Shown piece by piece: positions 57,757-64,000 of a DNA stretch of 64,000 bases; the first letter of the stretch is position 1; the number at the start of each line of letters is the position of its first letter. Location: positions 533,416-597,415 of the forward strand of contig NZ_BMSK01000001.1 in the NCBI RefSeq assembly GCF_014649115.1. The letters run 5' to 3'. This DNA comes from Streptomyces eurythermus. Lineage in GTDB: Bacteria; Actinomycetota; Actinomycetes; Streptomycetales; Streptomycetaceae. Made by a program: the position numbers and the translations under genes. The notes below the pieces were generated by a model. The model made no database searches. It was not told the origin of the DNA and saw only the letters and a program-made list of their open reading frames with translations.

Positions 57757-59136
57757 TCACGCCCCCGCCGCGGATTCCTCCTCGTCCGGGCCGGACTCGG
57801 CCGCGCCGGTCACGAAGCCCGGCAGCCATTCCTCCAGTTCGTCCCGCAGCCGGACCGTGGCACCCAGCTGACACAGGACCCCGATGGTGCTGAGGGTCAC
57901 CCGGTGTATCAGCAGATAGGCCGGCGGCAGATTGAGCCGCTTGCCGAGCTGGTAGGCGGGGGAGCGGGGGTCGGCGATGCGGGCGGCCTGGCCGCGCATC
58001 CAGGAACGGGTGAAGGTGAACGCGTCCACCCGGGCCGGCTCGATGATCGGCAGCAGATACTCCAGGACCGCCTCCGGGTCCAGCTCGATGGTCTCCTTCA
58101 CGAACCCCTCCGCGCAGAGCAGTTCGTAGACCGTCTCCGCCTCGCCGTCCAGGGTCATCCGCAGGGAGACGCCGATCGGGGCCGGCAGGCCGCCGGGGAG
58201 CCGGTCGACCGTGCCGAAGTCCAGCACGCCCAGGCGCCAGTCGTCCTCCCCGCCCGGGCCGCCGGGCAGCAGCCGGAAGTTGCCCGGGTGCGGATCGGCG
58301 TGCAGCAGGCCGGTGCGTGCCGGGCCCGAGAAGAGGAAGCGGGCCAGCAGCTGACCGGCCCGGTCGCGCTGTTCCTCGGTGCCGTCCGCGATGATCTCCG
58401 ACAGCGGGATGCCGTCGATCCACTCGGTCACCAGGACCTGTTCGCACTGGTGCACCACCGCCGGGACGACCACGTCCGGGTCACCGGCGAACTCCCGCGC
58501 GTGCACGGCCTGGGCCTCGGCCTCCAGCCCGTAGTCCAGTTCCTCGGAGACCCGGTCCCGCAACTCCGCGATCAGCGGCTTGATGTCCATGCCCGGGATC
58601 AGCGGACCCAACAGCCGGGCGAAGCGGCTCAGTTGGCCGAGATCGGACAGGAGCGCCTCACCGGCGCCCGGGTACTGCACCTTGACCGCCACCTCGCGGC
58701 CGTCGTGCCACACCGCCCGGTGCACCTGGCCGATCGAGGCCGCGGCGGCCGGCTTGTCCTCGAACTCCTCGAACAGCTCCCGCCAGTCCGCGCCCAGCCG
58801 CTCCTCGAGCACCGCGTGCACCGTGCGGATCGGCATCGGCGGGGCCGCCTCCTGGAGCTTGGTCAGGGCCGCCCGGTAGGGGCCGGCGACCTCCTCCGGC
58901 AGCGCCGACTCGAAGACGGACAGGGCCTGCCCGAACTTCATCGCACCGCCCTTCAGCTCGCCGAGCACCTTGAACAGCTGCTCCGCCGTGCGCTGTTGCA
59001 GCTCGCGGCCGACCAGCTCAGCGGACTCGCCCACGATCCGCTTGCCCAGCCCCCAGGTCGCCCGGCCGGCGAAGCCGAGCGGGAGCGCGGCGAGCTTGGC
59101 GGTACGGGTGACCGCCTTCCGGGGAAGATCAGACAT
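57757..59136 (-). CDS. ABC1/UbiB-family atypical kinase
   Basis: This 459-aa protein has the ABC1 hallmarks: the KxGQ motif in GGAMKFGQALSVFE (residues about 65-68), AAAASIGQVHRA (Ala-rich loop replacing the Gly-rich loop), VAVKVQYPG with the catalytic Lys, EELDYGLEAEA, and LLHADPHPGNF plus VLDFG for the catalytic and metal sites. Unlike many UbiB members no C-terminal membrane helices are seen. Family members support quinone or lipid metabolism. ATG 59136 overlaps the upstream ThiF-like gene by 8 nt. Mycobacterial Rv3197 is the neighbour of whiB7, as here. Confidence 0.93.
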   Translation of the reverse strand: MSDLPRKAVTRTAKLAALPLGFAGRATWGLGKRIVGESAELVGRELQQRTAEQLFKVLGELKGGAMKFGQALSVFESALPEEVAGPYRAALTKLQEAAPPMPIRTVHAVLEERLGADWRELFEEFEDKPAAAASIGQVHRAVWHDGREVAVKVQYPGAGEALLSDLGQLSRFARLLGPLIPGMDIKPLIAELRDRVSEELDYGLEAEAQAVHAREFAGDPDVVVPAVVHQCEQVLVTEWIDGIPLSEIIADGTEEQRDRAGQLLARFLFSGPARTGLLHADPHPGNFRLLPGGPGGEDDWRLGVLDFGTVDRLPGGLPAPIGVSLRMTLDGEAETVYELLCAEGFVKETIELDPEAVLEYLLPIIEPARVDAFTFTRSWMRGQAARIADPRSPAYQLGKRLNLPPAYLLIHRVTLSTIGVLCQLGATVRLRDELEEWLPGFVTGAAESGPDEEESAAGA

Positions 59137-60343
59137 GCGCCCTCCAGGTCCCAGTCGGCCGTGCCGCGCCTGCTTGGCGTTGTCGCTCCGTCGACGGCCG
59201 TTGCACCGCCATTGTCTCGCGCCGCTCGCCGTCGGTTGAGGAGCGCTCCCGTTTACCTCTCCTCGCCGCACCGCAGCCGCACTCCGGATGCGGCCGGACC
59301 GGGCGGGCCCGCCAGTCCAGGCCGGGCATACAGACCTCCCAGCGGGTGCCCGTGCCGGCCGGTGACCGTCCGTCGAGGAAGGCCAGGGCGTGGGCCGCGG
59401 CGAGACCGGCCACCGTCGTGGCCAGGGCCAGGTCGCAGGCGCCGACCCGGCGGGCCCGGCCGGAGCGCCACTGGGTGACCAGCCGGGGCCAGACCGGGTC
59501 CCGGTCCCGGCGGTCCAGGTCCAGACATCCGGCGCAGGCCGACTCGCCGGGCAGGACCAGCGGGCCGACGACGCCCGTGCCCTCCACCACACCGGCGTAC
59601 AGATGGGGTGTGCCGGAGGCCAGGAGCGGTTCGGCGGCGCACGGGTCCGGGGCGTGCACGGCGATGTCGTCCCGGGGCGCGAGGATCACCAGGGAGAAGC
59701 CCGGGTCCCCGGCGCCCGACCCCGGGCGGTGGGCATGGCGCGGCGGGCGCTCGGGTGCGGCGCGACGGACGGCGGCCCGCGCCGCCGCGTCCCGGCGGTC
59801 GCCGAGCGACTCGGCGGTCAGCCCGCCCGGCGCCAGGTCCCACGGCTCCACGCGGCCCACGTCGTGCACGTCGACCTCGCCCACGCCGGCGCCCGCCAGC
59901 ACCGACGCCAGCAGGGCGCCGACCCGGCCCGCGCCCCGCACCCGGACCCGCAGCGCGCGCCGGGCGGCGAGCCGGGCCGGCGCGCCACCGGGCTCGGGTG
60001 TGAGGAGGGACAGCGAGGCCAGGTCGGGGCGCAGCCGGTCGAGGACCTCCGTCTTCTCCCGCAGCGCGTCCGCGGCCGGACCTCCGCCACGGGCGTCGTC
60101 GACGAGACCCGCCCGGGCCAGCCGGGCCACCAGGGTGTCGACCCGGGCGGCCGGCACGCCCGCCCGGCTGCTCTCCGCGCGCAGCGAGGCCAGCCCGCGG
60201 GTGCCGTCGAGCAGTTTCAGCAGGCCCTCCGTCGCCGGGTCCACCGGGCCTAGCGTCACCGCGTGCGCCGGGGTCATCCCGAACTGCACGGTGCCGCGGT
60301 CGCGCCAGCCGCGCCGCAGCGCGGGCTTCACCATCGGATGCAT
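59129..60343 (-). CDS. ThiF/cyclodehydratase-like protein
   Basis: This 404-aa protein has an N-terminal winged-helix-like segment (about 18-90), a central Rossmann-type ThiF fold (RVRGAGRVGALLASVLAGAG at about 135-155) and Cys motifs CAGCLDLD and ECGCGAA that may bind zinc. It resembles the E1-like/TOMM partner proteins used to activate or bind peptides, but no precursor peptide or dehydratase is adjacent. ATG 60343 is used; ATG 60334 is three codons on. Its stop overlaps the ABC1 kinase start by 8 nt, so the two are made together. Confidence 0.82.
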   Translation of the reverse strand: MHPMVKPALRRGWRDRGTVQFGMTPAHAVTLGPVDPATEGLLKLLDGTRGLASLRAESSRAGVPAARVDTLVARLARAGLVDDARGGGPAADALREKTEVLDRLRPDLASLSLLTPEPGGAPARLAARRALRVRVRGAGRVGALLASVLAGAGVGEVDVHDVGRVEPWDLAPGGLTAESLGDRRDAAARAAVRRAAPERPPRHAHRPGSGAGDPGFSLVILAPRDDIAVHAPDPCAAEPLLASGTPHLYAGVVEGTGVVGPLVLPGESACAGCLDLDRRDRDPVWPRLVTQWRSGRARRVGACDLALATTVAGLAAAHALAFLDGRSPAGTGTRWEVCMPGLDWRARPVRPHPECGCGAARRGKRERSSTDGERRETMAVQRPSTERQRQAGAARPTGTWRAHV

Positions 60344-60670
60344 GCCAGACCCCCGTACCTGTCGAAAAGACCCTTGAGCCGAAAGCGGAGAAGCGTGGAA
60401 GGGAGACGCGGACCGCGCCTTCGCCGGTGGCACCGGTCACGATCCGCCGACGCCTGCCAGCATGCCCGGGCCCGCCGCCGGGCGCCGAAAGTTATCCACA
60501 GGCGAGCGGGGTAGTCGTACAAATCGGGTGTGTCGCCGACCTGCAGTGGGCTGAACATGGGCAAACAAGATCGGCGGAGCGATCGTACGAATCAAACACA
60601 TGGTGGGGGATCGGCGGGGAACCCTCCGGGAGCCGGGACTTTGCCCTCGCCCACCGGGTAACGTCGGGGC
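60344..60670. other. 327-nt divergent intergenic region (ThiF-like / metallopeptidase)
   Basis: It contains a DnaA box (60492-60500) and a local AT-richer stretch (60555-60605, with CAAACAAGAT and GAATCAAACACATG). An imperfect inverted pair GATCGGCGGAGCGATC lies at about 60569-60584. Promoters for both flanking genes must lie here; no coding region is supported. Confidence 0.5.
60492..60500 (+). promoter_or_regulatory. DnaA box TTATCCACA
   Basis: A perfect box inside GTTATCCACAGGC (60491-60503), identical to the 13-mer at 38303-38315 in reverse. It lies in the divergent region between the ThiF-like and metallopeptidase genes. Confidence 0.55.
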
Positions 60671-61276
60671 GTGCCCGCCGACCCTCTGTACCGCGCCGGT
60701 GAACCACAGCGCAGCACGACGACCCAGCCGCCCGGCGGCTCGGGGGCGAGCGCGATCGAGGTCCGCAGGAGCGCCCGGCGCCGTCGCACGGTCTCCGCGT
60801 ACCGCGAGGGCGACCGCACCGTCGTACTGATCCCCGCCCGGATGTCCAAGGCGGAGGAGCAGCGCTGGGTGACCGTCATGCTCGACAAACTCGCCGCCCA
60901 GGAGAGCAGGAAGATACTGGGCGACGCCGAGCTGGCCGAGCGCGCCGAGCGGCTGTCGGCCCAGTACTTCGCCGGCCGCGCCCGGCCCGCCTCCGTGCGC
61001 TGGGTCACCAACCAGAACACCCGCTGGGGTTCGTGCACCCCCGCCGAGGGCAGCATCCGGCTCTCGCACCGCCTCCAGGGGATGCCGGAGTACGTCGTGG
61101 ACTACGTGCTCTGCCACGAGCTGGCGCATCTGCTGGTCCCCGGGCACGGCCCCGACTTCTGGCGGCTGCTGGAGGCCTATCCGCGGACCGAGCGGGCCCG
61201 CGGCTATCTGGAAGGGGTCGTCGCGGCCGCACGGCTGCCGCACGTGCCCGGCGCGCGCGGCGAACGGAACGCCTGA
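60671..61276 (+). CDS. YgjP-like zinc metallopeptidase (M48/DUF45-type)
   Basis: This 201-aa protein has an Arg-rich N-terminal third and the DUF45/YgjP core: RWGSCTPAEGSIRLSHRLQGMP, then HELAHLLVPGHGPDFW, an HExxH zinc site with the third ligand His six residues on. Such proteins are cytosolic and their targets are unknown. Start GTG 60671. It is divergent from the ThiF-like gene; a similar metallopeptidase occurs near the whiB7 region of mycobacteria. Confidence 0.88.
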   Translation: MPADPLYRAGEPQRSTTTQPPGGSGASAIEVRRSARRRRTVSAYREGDRTVVLIPARMSKAEEQRWVTVMLDKLAAQESRKILGDAELAERAERLSAQYFAGRARPASVRWVTNQNTRWGSCTPAEGSIRLSHRLQGMPEYVVDYVLCHELAHLLVPGHGPDFWRLLEAYPRTERARGYLEGVVAAARLPHVPGARGERNA

Positions 61277-61445
61277 CACCCTGCCCGCCGGCGCCCCTGA
61301 CGTGGCGGCGGCCCCGGTGTGTCCGCGGTCGGGTGTGATTGTGTACCGGCTCTGTACCGACCAGGCCCCTTCGGCGGCGCTGTCGGTCTTTGCCGTTAGC
61401 CTGACGCGACGCACTCACACTCGGGATGGGGGACGGTCGTAACGC

Positions 61446-63158
61446 ATGGCCAGGGAATTCCAACGCGGCCACAAGGCCAGGATCAGTGACCTCACGCTGG
61501 GCACGGATCTGTACGTAGGCGTGCAGATCTCGGCTCCCGGTCTGACCTTCGACATCAGCTGCTTCGGCCTGGACGCCGACGAACGGCTCTCGGACGACCG
61601 GTACTTCGTCTTCTTCAACCAGCCGAAGTCGCCCGAGGAGTCGATCCAGCTGCTGGGCGCGCAGGCGGGAGACACCGAGTCCTTCCGGGTCACCCTCGAC
61701 CGGATCCCCTCCCAGATCCGCAAGCTGTCCTTCACGGCGACCATCGACGGCGCCGGCCAGATGTCGCAGATAGCCCCCGGCTACCTGCGCATCGTGGCGG
61801 GCGGCGAGGAGGTCGCGCGGTACTCCTTCGACGGCTCCGAGTTCTCCACCGAGCGGGCCGTGATGCTCGGCGACTTCTACTTCAAGGACGGATGGCGGTT
61901 CGCCGCGGTCGGACAGGGCTTCGACGGCGGCCTGGAGGCGCTGCTGAAGAACTTCGGCGGCGAGGTGGCGGAGGAGGAGGCTCCCGCCGCCCCGCAACAG
62001 CCACAGCAACCGCAGCCCGGCGCGGTCCCCGGCTTCGCCCCGCCCGCCCAGGCCACGCCGCCCGCGTTCGCCGCACCGCCGGCCCAGGCGACCCCGCAGC
62101 CCGCCCCGGCCCCGCAACCTGCGCCCGCCCCGGCCCCGCAGCCCGCCCCGCAGGGTTTCGCCCCGCCGCCCGGCCACACCCCGCCCCCGGCCCCGGCGCC
62201 CGCGCCGAACGTGCACGTCGCCCCCACGGTCGTCGCCCCCCTGACCCCGCCCGGCGGCACCGTCCCCCCGCCGGCCGCGCCCGTGACCCCCGCCCCCACG
62301 GCTCCCGCGCCCTACGGCCAGCCGCCCCAGCAGCCGTCGTACGGCGGCCGGCCGAGCGCGCCGATGCCCCCCGGGTACGGCCAGCAGCCCGCCCCCTACG
62401 GCGCCGGCCAGCCCGCCCCGCCCATGCCGCCGGGCTACGCGCAGGCACCCGGCCGGCCCGCCGCCTACGAAGTGCCGCAGGGCGCGCCCCAGGGCGGTGC
62501 CGGCGTGACGGCCGCGCTCCAGGCGTTCAAGGAGACGCCGACCGGGCAGCGCTGGACGCAGCAGAACAAGACGCTCGTCCGCGTCGACCTCGGCATCGGA
62601 GGGCAGCCGGTGCTGGCCCGGCAGGGCAGCATGGTGCTCTACCAGGGCAAGGTCGACTTCGGCTACAAGGGCGCCGGTTTCATGGGCCGCGTCGTGGGCA
62701 ACGCCACCGGCCAGGAGATGCAGCTCATGCGCTGTTCCGGCCAGGGCCAGGTCTTCCTCGCCGAGAACTCCGCCCATCTGCACCCCGTCGAGCTCCAGGG
62801 TGACGCGATCTGCGTGTCCGCGGAGAACGTCCTCGCCTTCGACGAGAGCCTGAGCTACGAGGTCCGCCGGGTCGAGGGCCACGGCATCCCCGGCGGCGCG
62901 CTGTTCACGATGCAGTTCCAGGGCACCGGCACCATCGTCGTCAAGACGCACGGCACGCCCGTGGTGCTGCCGGTCACGCCGACCACCTTCGCCGACTGCA
63001 ACGCCGTCGTCGCCTGGTCGGCCGGCTCCCAGGTGATCGTCTCCAGCCAGGTCCGCATGCGCCGCAACGCCTACCCGGGCGACACCGGCGAGAGCGTCAA
63101 CCTCCAGTTCCGGGGCGCGCCCGGCAACTTCATCGTCGTCCAGCCGTACGAGGTCTGA
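61446..63158 (+). CDS. TerD-AIM24 fusion protein
   Basis: This 570-aa protein combines an N-terminal TerD-like domain (about 1-185; DLYVGVQISAPGLTFDISCFGLDADERLSDDRYFVFFNQ with the acidic Ca2+-binding positions), a Pro/Gln/Ala-rich linker (about 188-350) and a C-terminal AIM24 domain (about 355-570; ARQGSMVLYQGKVDFGYKGAG and QGQVFLAENSAHLHPVEL). TerD proteins bind Ca2+ and accompany stress or phage-defence systems; AIM24 is a beta-rich domain first described in mitochondria. ATG 61446 has a weak ribosome site. The next two genes encode AIM24 proteins too. Confidence 0.9.
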   Translation: MAREFQRGHKARISDLTLGTDLYVGVQISAPGLTFDISCFGLDADERLSDDRYFVFFNQPKSPEESIQLLGAQAGDTESFRVTLDRIPSQIRKLSFTATIDGAGQMSQIAPGYLRIVAGGEEVARYSFDGSEFSTERAVMLGDFYFKDGWRFAAVGQGFDGGLEALLKNFGGEVAEEEAPAAPQQPQQPQPGAVPGFAPPAQATPPAFAAPPAQATPQPAPAPQPAPAPAPQPAPQGFAPPPGHTPPPAPAPAPNVHVAPTVVAPLTPPGGTVPPPAAPVTPAPTAPAPYGQPPQQPSYGGRPSAPMPPGYGQQPAPYGAGQPAPPMPPGYAQAPGRPAAYEVPQGAPQGGAGVTAALQAFKETPTGQRWTQQNKTLVRVDLGIGGQPVLARQGSMVLYQGKVDFGYKGAGFMGRVVGNATGQEMQLMRCSGQGQVFLAENSAHLHPVELQGDAICVSAENVLAFDESLSYEVRRVEGHGIPGGALFTMQFQGTGTIVVKTHGTPVVLPVTPTTFADCNAVVAWSAGSQVIVSSQVRMRRNAYPGDTGESVNLQFRGAPGNFIVVQPYEV

Positions 63159-63169
63159 GGGAGCCCGTC

Positions 63170-63850
63170 ATGAACCAGCCGCTCGCGGGCTTCGCCCCCG
63201 CACCCGTCACCGCCCGCATGGAGAACCACGGCAACCACATGCTGAAGGTCGCCCTGCAGACCGGAAACGACCTCCTCGCGCGCGTGGGGTCGATGGTCGC
63301 CTACGAGGGCTTCATCCAGTACGAGCCCAACCCGCCGGCCGTCCGCCAGATCGCCCGCGACTGGGCCACCGGCGAGGGCGCGCCGCTGATGAAGTGCTCC
63401 GGCGACGGCCTGCTCTACCTCGCCGACTACGGCGCCGACGTCGTCGTGATCAACCTCAATGGCGACGGCATCTCCGTCAACGCCACCAACCTCCTCGCCT
63501 TCGACGCCCATCTGAGCTGGGGCGTGGAGCGCGTCAAGGGGCTCGCGAAGTTCGCCGGGCAGGGCCTGTGGAACACGCGGATCTCCGGGCAGGGCTGGGT
63601 CGCGCTGACCTCCCGGGGCACGCCGATCGTCGTGGACTGCGGGGGCGGCGAGGACGAGACGTACGTCGACCCCGACGCGCTCGTCGCCTGGTCGCCGAAC
63701 CTGAAGGTGAAGGGCAAGCGCAGCTTCAAGGCACAGTCGCTGATCGGCCGGGGCAGCGGCGAGGCCTACCAGATGGCCTTCTCCGGACAGGGCATCGTCG
63801 TCGTCCAGCCCAGCGAGGACAGCACCGACCGCCTCCGGGTCCGGGGCTGA
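63170..63850 (+). CDS. AIM24-family protein
   Basis: This 226-aa single-domain AIM24 protein has the hallmark LLARVGSMVAYEGFIQYE and GDGLLYLADYGADVVVINLNGDGISVNATNLLAFD. It is soluble with no signal peptide. It starts 11 nt after the TerD-AIM24 gene, so it is co-translated from the same mRNA. The function is unknown; AIM24 repeats may assemble into rings or sheets together. Confidence 0.9.
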   Translation: MNQPLAGFAPAPVTARMENHGNHMLKVALQTGNDLLARVGSMVAYEGFIQYEPNPPAVRQIARDWATGEGAPLMKCSGDGLLYLADYGADVVVINLNGDGISVNATNLLAFDAHLSWGVERVKGLAKFAGQGLWNTRISGQGWVALTSRGTPIVVDCGGGEDETYVDPDALVAWSPNLKVKGKRSFKAQSLIGRGSGEAYQMAFSGQGIVVVQPSEDSTDRLRVRG

Positions 63851-63867
63851 GGGGGAGCCAGAACACC

Positions 63868-64000
63868 ATGCAGAGCCCGCTTTTCGCGCACAACGACCTC
63901 CAGACCCAGGAGCGCTGGAGCCTGCAGAACGCGCAGATGCTCCGGATCACCCTGGACGGCCATGACGACCTCCTCGCCCGCAAGGGCACCATGGTCGCCT
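63868..64000 (+). CDS. AIM24-family protein (truncated by right edge)
   Basis: ATG 63868 opens a frame running to the edge (44 codons): it begins MQSPLFAHNDLQTQERW and reaches LLARKGTMVA, the AIM24 start motif. GGGGGAG lies upstream. It is the third AIM24 protein in a row, 17 nt after the second. Confidence 0.85.
   Translation, partial: MQSPLFAHNDLQTQERWSLQNAQMLRITLDGHDDLLARKGTMVA

Noticed and set aside
59129..60343. Calling the ThiF-like gene part of a RiPP biosynthetic cluster
   Set aside because: No precursor peptide, dehydratase or exporter is adjacent; the gene belongs to the conserved wblC neighbourhood.
38306..60500. The DnaA boxes as a replication origin
   Set aside because: oriC in Streptomyces has many clustered boxes beside dnaA and dnaN; here there are three single boxes kilobases apart and no such genes.
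1..64000. CRISPR arrays, tRNA, rRNA, insertion sequences and prophage
   Set aside because: I looked for regularly spaced repeats, cloverleaf features, transposase motifs and phage structural genes and found none.

Overview
The window is high-GC DNA (about 70% or more by eye) with GTG and ATG starts, purine-rich ribosome binding sites, many ATGA/GTGA overlaps, a WhiB-family regulator and Streptomyces-type gene families. It is almost certainly a Streptomyces chromosome, in a core rather than an arm-like region. No rRNA, tRNA, insertion sequence, prophage or CRISPR array was seen. Names rest on motif recognition and remembered gene order; no search was run.

Layout. 1-1420: truncated membrane protein on the minus strand. 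1.6-8.9 kb: Mrp Fe-S carrier, DUF1003 and MgtE-N/CBS genes in one minus-strand run, a lipoprotein, a CorA-type Mg channel and a SUFU-domain protein. 8.9-15 kb: MFS exporter with a palindromic operator, DUF6758-like, PHP and MarC proteins, a 50-aa ORF behind a SigR-type promoter, a NYN protein and an alpha/beta hydrolase. 15-23.8 kb: DEAD-box helicase with a long basic-repeat tail and apparent CTG start, ferritin-like protein, DUF3107, TetR, hydrolase and DUF3152 metalloprotease. 23.8-29.6 kb: peptide ABC transporter operon with an elaborate leader. 29.8-34.4 kb: PelF-like glycosyltransferase, membrane protein and epimerase operon. 34.5-57.6 kb: moeZ, a GIY-YIG intruder, two lipoprotein hydrolases, a membrane/pseudokinase/flippase fusion, an alkyltransferase-like protein, adnA-adnB, M20 peptidase, nudC, mrx1, uvrD2 and wblC with its leader. 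57.7-64 kb: ABC1 kinase, ThiF-like protein, metallopeptidase and a TerD/AIM24 cluster cut by the right edge.

How it fits together. From rhlE to the metallopeptidase, the order matches from memory the Rv3211-to-Rv3195 region of Mycobacterium tuberculosis. It is a deeply conserved actinobacterial island joining DNA break processing (AdnAB, UvrD2, alkyltransferase-like protein), thiol/redox and sulfur chemistry (MoeZ, mycoredoxin, SigR-type promoters) and antibiotic-stress control (WblC). 

The most interesting signals are non-coding. (1) Upstream of the peptide transporter: a perfect palindrome over a -35 box, a leaderless 31-aa Cys-containing leader peptide, an intrinsic terminator and four exact 11-bp GATC repeats. 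(2) wblC: an AT-rich/-35/-10 promoter about 600 nt upstream, a 106-codon upstream ORF whose stop lies in a hairpin, then a terminator. (3) Three GGAAT-N18-GTT promoters. (4) Three copies of a 13-mer holding a DnaA box, all between genes.
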